From NCBI GenBank assembly GCA_046732895.1, contig JBKPNZ010000035.1:48184-112183 (forward strand): DNA of 64,000 nt. The letters are read 5' to 3'. The notes beneath the pieces are model-generated. The model was not told where the DNA came from and searched no databases. It was given only the letters and a program-made list of their open reading frames with translations. Of this stretch, positions 41,350 to 49,621 are shown piece after piece. Numbering within the stretch: position 1 is the stretch's first letter; each line of letters starts with the position of its first letter. A program made the position numbers and the translations under genes. This DNA is from JBKPNZ01 sp046732895 (GTDB taxonomy: Bacteria; Actinomycetota; Thermoleophilia; Solirubrobacterales; 70-9).

Positions 41350-42405
41350 TCAGCGAGAGCTGACTTCAGGGATGACGTGCTCGCCCAGGATCCGAACCTG
41401 TTCGCCCAAGTCGGGCAGGCCCTCGACCTCGATCCCGGCCCAGGCTCGCAAGGTGAACGGATCCGTGAACGAGACCAGCGCGTGATTGAGGCCCGAGGTG
41501 GCGTAGGTGCCCTTGAGCCACGAGATCCAGTCCTCCGGTGTGCCAGCGACCATGATCCGGTCGGCGACGTCATCCGGGGTGGCCTCGAGCGCGCGATGCA
41601 CATCGCCTGCCGCGAAGGCCTCTTTGACGGCAGCGATGTCGCCCTGCGCGATCCCGTGCCGCTCGAGCAGTGCGGGCGGCATCGACGGGATGTAGAACCC
41701 CGCCAGGATTCGCCCGGCGCGACGCGCGACATCGCCATCCGGCGCGATCGCGCCGAGCAGGGAGTCGCCGAGGTCGAGGTCGTCCAGGCTTCTGCCGGCC
41801 CGCTCGGCCCCGATCCGAACATGCTCGGCCGCGTAGCCCAGCGCCTCCGGCGAGTACGCGCACGCCGTATGCAGGCCGTCGGCGATTTCTCCGGCCACCT
41901 CCATCGACTTGGGACCGCCCATCGCGCCGATCTTCAGCGGCAGGTGCTCCTGCACCGGACGGGCCATCGTCGTGACGCCCGTGTAGCTGTAGAAGTCACC
42001 CTCGAAGTCGATCGCGCCCTCGTCGAGGAACGTCCGCATTACCTGGTGCGCCTCGCGCAGCCGGCCAATCGGACGCGTCCCACGCCACTCGACGCCGTAC
42101 TGCTCGAGCATCGCGATGTTGCCGATCCCGAACACCACCTCGGCGCGCCCGTCGCTGAGTTCGTCGAGCGTCGCAGCGAGCTGAGCGACGTAGGTCGGCT
42201 CGCGCATGTAGATCGGCGCCACGCACGGGCCAAGCCTGATCCGCTCGGTGCGATGGGCGGCGGCGGCGAACAGGAGCCAGGCATCCTTGTGGTAGATCTC
42301 GTCGGCGCTGTAGCAGGCGTGATAGCCGAGCCCGTCGGCCAGCGCGACCGCGTCCAGCAGCTCGGACGCCGGCTGCTCGGGGAGCATCTGGAAGCTGACC
42401 AGCAC
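41350..42405 (-). CDS. LLM class flavin-dependent (probably F420) oxidoreductase
   Basis: A 351-residue luciferase-like TIM-barrel protein close to 5,10-methylene-tetrahydromethanopterin reductase. Features: DAVALADGLGYHACYSADEI, RIRLGPCVAPIYMREPTYVA, ELSDGRAEVVFGIGN and LPLKIGAMGGPKSMEVAGE. This subgroup in Actinobacteria usually uses coenzyme F420. Substrate unknown. The 3' neighbour is DUF2007 (convergent); upstream lies tRNA-Ala on the same strand. Confidence 0.88.
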   Translation of the reverse strand: MLVSFQMLPEQPASELLDAVALADGLGYHACYSADEIYHKDAWLLFAAAAHRTERIRLGPCVAPIYMREPTYVAQLAATLDELSDGRAEVVFGIGNIAMLEQYGVEWRGTRPIGRLREAHQVMRTFLDEGAIDFEGDFYSYTGVTTMARPVQEHLPLKIGAMGGPKSMEVAGEIADGLHTACAYSPEALGYAAEHVRIGAERAGRSLDDLDLGDSLLGAIAPDGDVARRAGRILAGFYIPSMPPALLERHGIAQGDIAAVKEAFAAGDVHRALEATPDDVADRIMVAGTPEDWISWLKGTYATSGLNHALVSFTDPFTLRAWAGIEVEGLPDLGEQVRILGEHVIPEVSSR

Positions 42406-42442
42406 GCAGGGAGCAGCGTAACCCCTCTCAGACGCTACTTAG

Positions 42443-42515
42443 TGGAGCTAGTCGGACTCGAACCGACGACCTCCTGGGTGCGATCCAGGCGCTCTGCCAA
42501 CTGAGCTATAGCCCC
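42443..42515 (-). tRNA. tRNA-Ala, anticodon CGC
   Basis: A 73-nt cloverleaf. The acceptor GGGGCTA/TAGCTCC holds the G3-U70 pair that identifies alanine tRNA. The D arm contains AGCTCAGTTGGCAGAGC. The anticodon stem CCTGG/CCAGG has loop ATCGCAC, giving anticodon CGC (codon GCG). The T arm is GTCGG-TTCGAGT-CCGAC. Discriminator A73; CCA is not encoded. Confidence 0.97.
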
Positions 42516-42636
42516 GTAACCGCCGGAGGCGCAGGCCCGCGGCGCGCGAGCAAGGATAGCCGCCGCTCGTGCCCATGCCATTGCACCGTGCGGGGTTGTC
42601 GTGGGACTGGCTGGTCAGCCGATCTAAGCTCCGACG

Positions 42637-44580
42637 TTGCTCATGAGTTTTCGTGGTCGGCTGACCCTCTTCTTCGTGCTGATCGTGGTCCTGCCCATGA
42701 TCGCGGTCGGGGTGCTGGTCACGCAGGTGACCGACGCCTCGCGAAGCGCCAAGGCGGATGCCCGCCTGGACGCGGGACTGGACACGGCTACGAACATCTA
42801 TCGCGACGATCTCGCCGCCGCCACCCGCGCGGCGAAGGCGATCGGAAGCGATCCGGACCTGGGCGACTCGCTGCGCGCCGACGACACGGCCGCGCTCCGC
42901 AACGATGTCGCCAGGCTTGCCGTCGAGCAGGACGCGGTCGCCGTGACCCTGCGTGCGCCCGATGGCCGCGTGCTCGCGAGCCTGGGGCCGACCAATCCGG
43001 TGGCGGCGACGGAGACGCAGCTGACCAGCGGGGCGCGGGAGCTGGGCAGTCTGCTCGTGTCGACCACCGCGGCCAACGACTACCTCGGGGAGGTGCACCG
43101 GCTTACTGGACGGGAGGCGGCACTCGCGACGCAGGACGGTCCGACGTCCGCGACGCTCGAGCTCGACTCCTCGACCGACATCCCGGCCGACGGCGACTCG
43201 GCGGATATGAGCGTGGGGTCCGATGACCTTCGTGTGGCCAGCGCGGCGCTTCCGGGCGCCGGCGACCTGCGCGTGGCGCTGTTCGGCCCGATCGAGTCGC
43301 GCAGCTTCTTCGCCTCGAGCCCCGGCGTGATCGCCGCGATCGCGGCGTTCTTCCTGGTCGCCCTCCTCTTCGTGGTCGCGGTTCAGCGAACCCTGCAGGC
43401 GCAGGTCGCCGCGATGCTCGATGCGGCTCACCGGATCGGAGCTGGGGACTTCAGCCGGAAGGTGCCCGTGGTGGGGCGCGACGAGATGGCGGGCCTCGCG
43501 TCTGAGTTCAACAAGATGAGCGACCAGCTCGAGGCGCAGATGGCGGAGCTGCGCCGCCAGCAGGTCGAGATCGACCGTTCCATCCGGCGGATCGGCGAGG
43601 CGTTCGCCGCCGGGCTCGATCGCAGCGCCCTGCTCGAGATCCTGGCCGAGACCGCGATCAGCGCCAGCAGCGCCGAATACGGCCTGATCGCGCTGACGGG
43701 ACGCGAGGGGGCGGAGGCCGAGGTTGGGATCTCGACCGACGAACTCCAGGACGCGGTGCTCGCCGCCGAGGGTGAGGCGAATCGCAGCGGGGAGCTCGCG
43801 GAGGTGAACCGCGAGGGAGCCCATGCCCTGTCTGGGCCACTGCGCCGCATCGGCGAGCCCGGAAGCAACATCGGCGTCATGACTGTGGCCCGCCGCGACG
43901 ACCCGTTCGGGCCTGGCGAGCGCGACGTCTTCCTCTACCTGATCGGGCAGGCGGCGGCTTCGATCGAGAATGTGGCGCTGCACGAGCTGGTCAGCGAGCA
44001 GGCCGTCACCGACGACCTGACGCAGCTCTCCAACAAGCGGGCGTTCCGCAACTTCGCCGAGCGCGAGGCGGCTCGCGCGAAGCGCTTCAAGTCCTCGCTG
44101 TCGCTGCTGGTCCTCGACATCGACGATTTCAAGCAGGTAAACGACACGCACGGTCACCTTCAGGGAGACGAGGTGCTGCGCCGCGTCGCGCGTGCGCTTG
44201 ACGCGGAATCGCGCGAGATCGACATGCCGGCGCGCTACGGCGGTGAGGAGTTCGTGGTCGGCCTGCCCGAGACCGGGCTCCAGGGTGCTGAGGAGCTCGC
44301 CGAGCGCGTGCGGGAGCGAATTGCCGGGGAGCGGGTGCCGCTCGTGGGAACGGATGGAACGCTCAAGGTGACGGCGAGCATCGGCGTCGCCTCGCTGCCC
44401 GACTCGGCTGGCGATGTCGAGAGCCTCATTGCGGCCGCGGACGCCGCGCTCTATGCGGCGAAGCGGGGCGGGAAGAACAAGGTCGTGGTCGCTTCGGCTG
44501 CGACCACCGACGGCGCTCCGAAGCGGCGGGCGATGGATGGCGCAGGCACGGAGGGTAAGCCGCGGATTCGGCGAACATAG
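42637..44580 (+). CDS. Membrane GAF-GGDEF diguanylate cyclase
   Basis: A 647-residue sensor enzyme. Helix 1 is at residues 8-30, an extracytoplasmic sensor at 31-228, helix 2 at 229-250, HAMP-like at 251-305, a GAF-type domain at about 320-450 and GGDEF at about 455-630. The active site is GGEEF (535-539) and a product-inhibition site RxxD (R526-D529) stands five residues before it, so active, feedback-inhibited c-di-GMP synthesis is expected. TTG 42637 follows a TAAGCT box by 6 nt (leaderless pattern); ATG 42643 is the alternative start. No EAL domain. Confidence 0.93.
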   Translation: MLMSFRGRLTLFFVLIVVLPMIAVGVLVTQVTDASRSAKADARLDAGLDTATNIYRDDLAAATRAAKAIGSDPDLGDSLRADDTAALRNDVARLAVEQDAVAVTLRAPDGRVLASLGPTNPVAATETQLTSGARELGSLLVSTTAANDYLGEVHRLTGREAALATQDGPTSATLELDSSTDIPADGDSADMSVGSDDLRVASAALPGAGDLRVALFGPIESRSFFASSPGVIAAIAAFFLVALLFVVAVQRTLQAQVAAMLDAAHRIGAGDFSRKVPVVGRDEMAGLASEFNKMSDQLEAQMAELRRQQVEIDRSIRRIGEAFAAGLDRSALLEILAETAISASSAEYGLIALTGREGAEAEVGISTDELQDAVLAAEGEANRSGELAEVNREGAHALSGPLRRIGEPGSNIGVMTVARRDDPFGPGERDVFLYLIGQAAASIENVALHELVSEQAVTDDLTQLSNKRAFRNFAEREAARAKRFKSSLSLLVLDIDDFKQVNDTHGHLQGDEVLRRVARALDAESREIDMPARYGGEEFVVGLPETGLQGAEELAERVRERIAGERVPLVGTDGTLKVTASIGVASLPDSAGDVESLIAAADAALYAAKRGGKNKVVVASAATTDGAPKRRAMDGAGTEGKPRIRRT

Positions 44581-44659
44581 CCGCACGACCCGGCCATTTC
44601 ACTGGTCGCCACGGCCCAATCTCGCCCGCAATACACGAGTAGTCTTTGACCGCTAAGCC

Positions 44660-45502
44660 ATGGGAATCCTTGACGAAGCGATTCGAGAGCACCTCGATCT
44701 GAAGCGCCGCCACGGCGCCGAGGAATCGGAGGTGAAACAGCTTGAGGACGAGGCGTTCGGTCCTCCGAGCCGGCCTGGCGAGCCAGATTTCCCGCAGAAG
44801 GGCGGGGAGGAGGGCGCGGAGGACGGCGCGGCCGCGGCCGCCGAGGGGTCCGAAGCGGTCACGACCTTCATGCCCGGAGAGGCACCCGCCGAGGCCCCGA
44901 AGGAGCCCGAAGGCGAGGCGGCCGAGGCGGAGGCTGCCCCGGAGACGGTCGCGGAGCCGCCCGCAGCTGAGGCGCCGCTCGCGGAGCCCTCCACCGGCGA
45001 GCAGCCGGCTTCGGAGGAGCACGAGGCGGTTGGGGAGCCGACGCAGGAGGGCGAGGCGCAGACCGCCTTCTATGACCAGACATCTGGGGGAGAGCTCGAT
45101 CTCGGCGACCTGGATCTGGAGCTCGAAGAGGATCTCGATGAGGACTTTGAAGAGGGTGAGCTGGCGGACCGCGCCGAGCCGGCGACGGGCGCCGAGCCCG
45201 AGGTCGAGGCGGGGCCGGCAACCGAGCCGCCGATCGAGTCGCTCGAGACCGTGGAGCACCCCATGGAGGAGGCCCCGTCCGAGGAGCATGCGGTGGAAGA
45301 GCCACCGTCGGAGGAGGTGCCGTTCGACGAGCCTCCCTCGGAGGAGGCGCCGGTGCACGAGGACTCAGCCGAGGAGGCCGGGGAAGAGGGCGCGGAAGAG
45401 GAGCGCGACGTCCTCGAGGAGACGCCGGAGTTCCTGCGGGATCATCCCGACGACGACGAGCTGTGGTTCGAGCAGGGCAAGCCCAAGGATTTTGATTTCT
45501 AG
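44660..45502 (+). CDS. Acidic, disordered conserved protein of unknown function
   Basis: A 280-residue, very acidic protein. The N-terminal 30 residues form a charged helix (MGILDEAIREHLDLKRRHGA then EVKQLEDEAFGPP). Residues 35-245 are Glu/Ala/Pro-rich and probably disordered, with LDLGDLDLELEEDLDEDFEE in the middle and repeats of (E/P)PSEE(A/V)P. The C-terminus ends LRDHPDDDELWFEQGKPKDF. Only the two ends look constrained, as in adaptor or scaffold proteins that tether partners. No known domain is recognised. It follows the cyclase after 79 bp and is convergent with glutamate dehydrogenase. Confidence 0.75.
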   Translation: MGILDEAIREHLDLKRRHGAEESEVKQLEDEAFGPPSRPGEPDFPQKGGEEGAEDGAAAAAEGSEAVTTFMPGEAPAEAPKEPEGEAAEAEAAPETVAEPPAAEAPLAEPSTGEQPASEEHEAVGEPTQEGEAQTAFYDQTSGGELDLGDLDLELEEDLDEDFEEGELADRAEPATGAEPEVEAGPATEPPIESLETVEHPMEEAPSEEHAVEEPPSEEVPFDEPPSEEAPVHEDSAEEAGEEGAEEERDVLEETPEFLRDHPDDDELWFEQGKPKDFDF

Positions 45503-45511
45503 CCCGTCGGA

Positions 45512-46879
45512 CTAGACGTAGCCGCGGGTGCGCGCGGCCTCGACCACGCGCTCGATGCCGACGAGGTAGGCGGCCTCGCGCAGGTCGATGCCCTCCTCCT
45601 TGGAGCGAGCGGAGACCTCGCGGTAGGCGCGGCGCATGATCGTGCCGAGCTTGTCGTTCACCTCGCGCTCGTCCCAGCGGAAGTGCTGGAGGTTCTGCAC
45701 CCACTCGAAGTAGGAGACGACGACGCCGCCGGCGTTCGCCATGACGTCGGGAATGATGTAGACGTCCTTGTCGCGGAGGATCTTGTCGGCGGCAGGGGTG
45801 GTGGGGCTGTTGGCGCCCTCGACGATCACCTTGCACTGCATCCGGTCGGCGTTCTGCTCGTGGATCATGCCTCCGAGGGCCGCGGGGATGAAGACGTCGC
45901 AGGGGACGGCGACGAGGTCGTCGGCGTCGATGGCCTCGGCGCCCTCGAACTCGGTGATGAGGCCGCCGCCGGCGATGTGGTCGTGGAGGGCATTGGCGTC
46001 GATGCCGGCGTCGGCGCGGATGGCACCGTGGGCGTTGGAGACGGCGACCATCCTCGAGCCGAGCTGTTGCATGATGCGCGCCGCCCACGAGCCGACGTTC
46101 CCGTAGCCCTGGACGGCGAAGGTGGTGTCGGCGGGGCTGAGGCCGAGGTGCGGAGCGGCCTCGCGGAACATGTAGACGCAGCCGCGGCCGGTGGCGGCCT
46201 CGCGGCCGTAGGAGCCCTCGAGCGCGATCGGCTTGCCGGTGCAGATCGCGGGAGTGTGGCCGTGGAGCTTGCCGTACTCGTCCATCATCCAGGCCATCGT
46301 CTGCGCGTTCGTGTTCACGTCGGGCGCGGGGATGTCGCGCGTGGGGCCGAGGACCTTCTCGATCTTGTCCATGAAGGAGCGGGTGATCTGCTGGAGCTCG
46401 GACTGCTGGAGCCTTGAGGCGGGGCAGTTGATGCCGCCCTTGGCGCCGCCGAAGGGAACGCCGGCGACGGCGGTCTTCCAGGTCATGAGGGAGGCGAGAG
46501 CGCGGACCTCGTCGACGTCAACCTCGGGGTGGAAGCGGACGCCGCCCTTGTAGGGCCCGCGCGCGCCGTTGTGCTGGATGCGGTAGCCGGAGAAGACGTG
46601 GACCTTGCCGTCGGAGAGCTTGACGGGGATCTGGACGGTCACCTCGCGGTAGGGGGTCCAGAAGACGACGCGGAGGTCGTCCTGCAGGCCGAGGCGATCG
46701 GACGCGCTGTCGAAGTAGTGGCGGACGATGTCGAGGTTGGAGATCTCGGCGCGCTGGCCCGGCTTGCGCCCGGTCTCGGCGGTGGCGCCTGCCTTCGCCT
46801 CCTCGACTGCCTGGGGGGACTTGTCGGTCTGCTCGCGCTCCCCTACCGCTTCCTCAGTCGCCGTCTTGGTCTCCGCCAT
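45512..46879 (-). CDS. Glutamate dehydrogenase (Glu/Leu/Phe/Val dehydrogenase family)
   Basis: A 455-residue enzyme with a non-conserved Glu/Ala/Lys-rich N-terminal extension of about 45 residues. The catalytic domain has GYRIQHNGARGPYKGGVRFH, KTAVAGVPFGGAKGGI (catalytic Lys in GGAKGG) and DIPAPDVNTNAQTMAWMMDE. The NAD(P) domain has FAVQGYGNVGSWAARIMQQL. This matches the GDH of about 420 residues rather than leucine dehydrogenase. It interconverts glutamate and 2-oxoglutarate. Shine-Dalgarno GGGAGGAG before ATG 46879. Confidence 0.93.
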   Translation of the reverse strand: MAETKTATEEAVGEREQTDKSPQAVEEAKAGATAETGRKPGQRAEISNLDIVRHYFDSASDRLGLQDDLRVVFWTPYREVTVQIPVKLSDGKVHVFSGYRIQHNGARGPYKGGVRFHPEVDVDEVRALASLMTWKTAVAGVPFGGAKGGINCPASRLQQSELQQITRSFMDKIEKVLGPTRDIPAPDVNTNAQTMAWMMDEYGKLHGHTPAICTGKPIALEGSYGREAATGRGCVYMFREAAPHLGLSPADTTFAVQGYGNVGSWAARIMQQLGSRMVAVSNAHGAIRADAGIDANALHDHIAGGGLITEFEGAEAIDADDLVAVPCDVFIPAALGGMIHEQNADRMQCKVIVEGANSPTTPAADKILRDKDVYIIPDVMANAGGVVVSYFEWVQNLQHFRWDEREVNDKLGTIMRRAYREVSARSKEEGIDLREAAYLVGIERVVEAARTRGYV

Positions 46880-47002
46880 TAACTCCTCCCGAAGCCGTCG
46901 GCCGTTCCTGCCGCTACCCCCGTGATCCTCTCACAAGCACGATCTTTGCCGGTTATGTTCGCGTGCCCGCATGCCGTTGTGCGGACCTACAATCCGGGGC
47001 CT

Positions 47003-47075
47003 GGGGCCATAGCTCAGTTGGGAGAGCGTCGCGTTTGCAACGCGAAGGTCGCCGGTTCGAGCCCGGCTGGCTCCA
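47003..47075 (+). tRNA. tRNA-Ala, anticodon UGC
   Basis: A 73-nt cloverleaf. Acceptor GGGGCCA/TGGCTCC with the alanine-specific G3-U70 pair; D arm AGCTCAGTTGGGAGAGC; anticodon stem TCGCG/CGCGA with loop TTTGCAA, anticodon TGC (codon GCA); T arm GCCGG-TTCGAGC-CCGGC. Discriminator A; full CCA not encoded. A -10-like TACAAT lies at 46988-46993, 9 nt upstream. Confidence 0.97.
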
Positions 47076-47166
47076 CCTCACACTGGAGATCCTCGGCGCC
47101 GCCGCGATCTTCGCCGCCCATTAGGGCAGTGATAGGTTGCGCCGATCCACGAGGCAAGGGGTTGAG

Positions 47167-47538
47167 ATGAAGCTCAGACTGATCATCGGCGTCGCGACGG
47201 CGTTCGCGGCGCTGGCATTCGGAGCGCTGGCGTTCGCCGCCGACCGCGCGCCGACCGACGTCACGATCAAGGGCACCAACGGCGACTACCACGGTCGCAT
47301 CGACAGCACCAGGCCCCGGAAGTGCGTGAAGGATCGCAAGGTCACGGTCTACAAGCAGAAGGGCGCGCACCAGAACCCGAGCGAGGACAAGAAGATCGGG
47401 AGCGACACCGCGAGCATCAAGAACGACCACGGTGTATGGAGCGTCGGTAACACCGGCTTCAAGCACGGGAAGTTCTACGCACGCGCTGGCCGGACCACCG
47501 ACTGTAAGGCGGGCCACAGCCAGACCATCTCGCGCTGA
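47167..47538 (+). CDS. Small secreted protein, function unknown
   Basis: A 123-residue protein with a clear signal peptide (MKLRLIIGVATAFAALAFGA, cleavage near AFA-AD). The mature part begins APTDVTIKGTNGDYHGRIDS and has RKCVKDRKVTVYKQKGAHQN, ending in FYARAGRTTDCKAGHSQTIS. Two Cys residues could form a disulfide. The layout suggests a small extracellular beta domain like those seen repeatedly in Thermoleophilia, without a known function. ATG 47167 has GGGG upstream; a longer TTG start would break the signal peptide. Confidence 0.7.
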   Translation: MKLRLIIGVATAFAALAFGALAFAADRAPTDVTIKGTNGDYHGRIDSTRPRKCVKDRKVTVYKQKGAHQNPSEDKKIGSDTASIKNDHGVWSVGNTGFKHGKFYARAGRTTDCKAGHSQTISR

Positions 47539-47587
47539 ACATCCGCGCGGGCCCTCTCGCGCCGGTAGTGAATAACCTCGCCGCCGC

Positions 47588-48490
47588 ATGGCGAGCCGCG
47601 CCGACCTCGACTTCACCTACTCGCTGATCGACCGGATCTTCCGGCTCAGCCTCGGCGAGCTCGCCGACTTCAGCGGTGCGAAGTACGACGGCGACTTCTC
47701 CCTCACCCTCGAGGAGGCGCAGAACCGCAAGCACGAGTATGTGGCGGAGCAGATCGGCATCGAGCCCGGCCGCCGCGTCCTCGACCTCGGCTGTGGGTGG
47801 GGCCCCCTCCTCAACTTCATCCGCGAGTGCGGCGCGGACGGCGTCGGCGTCACTCTCTCGTCCGCCCAGTTCGCCGCCTGCCGTCGCCACGGCCTCGACG
47901 TCCACCTTGAGGACGCGCGCGCCGTCACCCGCGAGACCTTCGGTCCCTTCGACGCCGTGGCAAGCCTCGGCGCCTTCGAGCACTTCTGCTCGCCCGAGGA
48001 CTACGAGGCCGGCCGCCAGGACGACGTCTACCGCGGGCTCTTCGCCAACGTCGCCGACACCCTCCCCGCGAATGGCCGCTTCTACCTCCAGACGATGGTC
48101 TTCGGGCCGAACATGATCCCTATCGACGAGGTGGACATCAACGCCCCGCGCGACTCCGACGCCTGGTATGTCGCCCTGATGGGTCGCCAGTTCCCCGGCT
48201 CGATGCTCCCCTTTGGCTCCGAGCAGATCATCCGGTGCGCCGAACCCCACTTCCGCCTGGTCTCGAGCGAGAGCGGCCGCCTGGACTACATCGAGACCAT
48301 CAAGCAGTGGCGCAAGCGCTTCGCCCAGCCGAGCCTGAAGAAGACACTCCTCAAGGCGCGCCTCGTCCCACGCTGGCTAACGAGCGCCGACTTTCGCCTT
48401 GCCTTCACCTCCGGCGTCAGCGCCAACAGCGTGTGCTTCGAGCGCCAGCTCCTCGAGCACTACCGGCTCGTATTCGAGAAGGTCGCGTAG
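47588..48490 (+). CDS. CFA-synthase-like SAM-dependent methyltransferase
   Basis: A 300-residue class I methyltransferase of the cyclopropane-fatty-acid/mycolic-acid cyclopropane synthase family. The SAM motif is RVLDLGCGWGPLLNFIRECG and post-motif SLGAFEHFCSPEDYE. YLQTMVFGPNMIPIDEVDIN corresponds to the family's substrate region, and the C-terminal helices (IETIKQWRKRFA) fit. It probably modifies unsaturated acyl chains of membrane lipids. The CFA N-terminal domain is short. The promoter is not obvious; it follows the secreted-protein gene by 49 bp. Confidence 0.87.
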   Translation: MASRADLDFTYSLIDRIFRLSLGELADFSGAKYDGDFSLTLEEAQNRKHEYVAEQIGIEPGRRVLDLGCGWGPLLNFIRECGADGVGVTLSSAQFAACRRHGLDVHLEDARAVTRETFGPFDAVASLGAFEHFCSPEDYEAGRQDDVYRGLFANVADTLPANGRFYLQTMVFGPNMIPIDEVDINAPRDSDAWYVALMGRQFPGSMLPFGSEQIIRCAEPHFRLVSSESGRLDYIETIKQWRKRFAQPSLKKTLLKARLVPRWLTSADFRLAFTSGVSANSVCFERQLLEHYRLVFEKVA

Positions 48491-48497
48491 AGCCGCT

Positions 48498-48692
48498 CTA
48501 CTTCGGCGGGTTGCGGAGGGCGCCGAGCAGTCCCAGGCCGATCATCAGGATGATCAGCAGCGACAGGCCGCCGAGGAAGATCCCGCGGCCTGAGAACCCC
48601 GAATCGGCGACGGCGACGATCGTGGCGCCGAAGAACAGGATGCAGAAGGCAAGCCCGGCGGCGAGGATCGCGCTGCGGACGTCCGGATTCAT
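48498..48692 (-). CDS. Small two-helix membrane protein
   Basis: A 64-residue protein with two predicted membrane helices (SAILAAGLAFCILFFGATIV and GGLSLLIILMIGLGLLGAL). The start is ATG 48692, which shares its A with the rhomboid stop (TGATG), so it is the last gene of that operon and translation is probably coupled. No family is recognised. The longer frame starting inside the rhomboid gene adds an unrelated basic leader. Confidence 0.65.
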   Translation of the reverse strand: MNPDVRSAILAAGLAFCILFFGATIVAVADSGFSGRGIFLGGLSLLIILMIGLGLLGALRNPPK

Positions 48693-49552
48693 CAGGAGGC
48701 GGGGGCGGGTGGGGAGCGTCCGGGGCGCCATCGCGCCACGAACAGCTTGATCGCGGCAAGCCCGAAGATGAACCCGCCGATGTGCGCGAAGTACGCCACT
48801 CCGCCACCCGACGCCGAGACGTCGGGCGTGGCCAGCTGCCCCACCGCTGGCAGCGCCTGGAGTACGAACCAGATACCGAGCAGGATGAACGCCGGAACCT
48901 CGATGAAGGTGACGAAGAACAGCAGGAAGATGAGCGTCAAGACGCGCGCTCGCGGGTGCAGCAGGATGTATGCGCCCAGGACGCCCGAGACCGCACCACT
49001 CGCGCCGATCGTCGGCTCGGTCGCGGACGGGTCCAGGAGCGCCTGCGCATAGAACGCCGCGATCCCGGCCAGCAGGTAGAAGCAGAGGAACTTGACCCGC
49101 CCCATGGCGTCCTCGATGTTGTTACCGAAGACCCACAGGAACAGCATGTTCCCGGCGATGTGGAACCACCCCCCGTGCATGAACATCGCCGAGAAGAGCG
49201 TCACCCACCACGCCGGCCCGTCGAGCACGGCGAACGGAAAGTTCGAATCCTCCGCCTCGGTGTAGTCGGCCGACCCCTGACACACGATGTCGGTGCGGGC
49301 GCGGCCCGAGTCGCTCCGGACCACTCCGACCGCACACTCACGCCCGGGATGGGTGAGGCGATCGGGAATCGCGCCGTACTCGATCGTGTTCTGATCCCGT
49401 TCATTGATCCCCAGCCGGTGCAGGGTTGGGCTCGACGAACTGTCGGTGGAAAAGGTGAGCTGCCACGCGAAGACGGCGATGTTGATCGCGATCAGGACGA
49501 CCGTGACCAGCGGGAAGCGCGACGTCGGGAGGTTGTCGCGGAGCGGGAGCAC
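48692..49552 (-). CDS. Rhomboid family intramembrane serine protease
   Basis: A 286-residue polytopic protease. The active-site Ser lies in GASGAVSGVLGAYILLHPRA and the His in FAHIGGFIFGLAAIK. HGGWFHIAGNMLFLWVFGNN is the conserved L1/H-x-x-x-N region of rhomboids. A larger loop with a Cys pair (RECAVG...DIVCQG) lies between helix 1 and helix 2, extracytoplasmic. It cleaves membrane proteins within the bilayer; the substrate is unknown. It lies downstream of lipA with 69 bp between. Confidence 0.92.
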   Translation of the reverse strand: MLPLRDNLPTSRFPLVTVVLIAINIAVFAWQLTFSTDSSSSPTLHRLGINERDQNTIEYGAIPDRLTHPGRECAVGVVRSDSGRARTDIVCQGSADYTEAEDSNFPFAVLDGPAWWVTLFSAMFMHGGWFHIAGNMLFLWVFGNNIEDAMGRVKFLCFYLLAGIAAFYAQALLDPSATEPTIGASGAVSGVLGAYILLHPRARVLTLIFLLFFVTFIEVPAFILLGIWFVLQALPAVGQLATPDVSASGGGVAYFAHIGGFIFGLAAIKLFVARWRPGRSPPAPAS

Positions 49553-49621
49553 GCCGCGCGAAGACTATTTGCGCCGGTCGACCCACCCGCCGATACGCCG
49601 CGCGAGGCGCCGGAGACTGAT

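Noticed and set aside
44868..46088. A 406-codon minus-strand frame with Arg/Pro-rich sequence over the acidic protein and glutamate dehydrogenase
   Set aside because: It is a frame-shifted shadow of glutamate dehydrogenase and the antisense of a Glu/Ala-rich protein.
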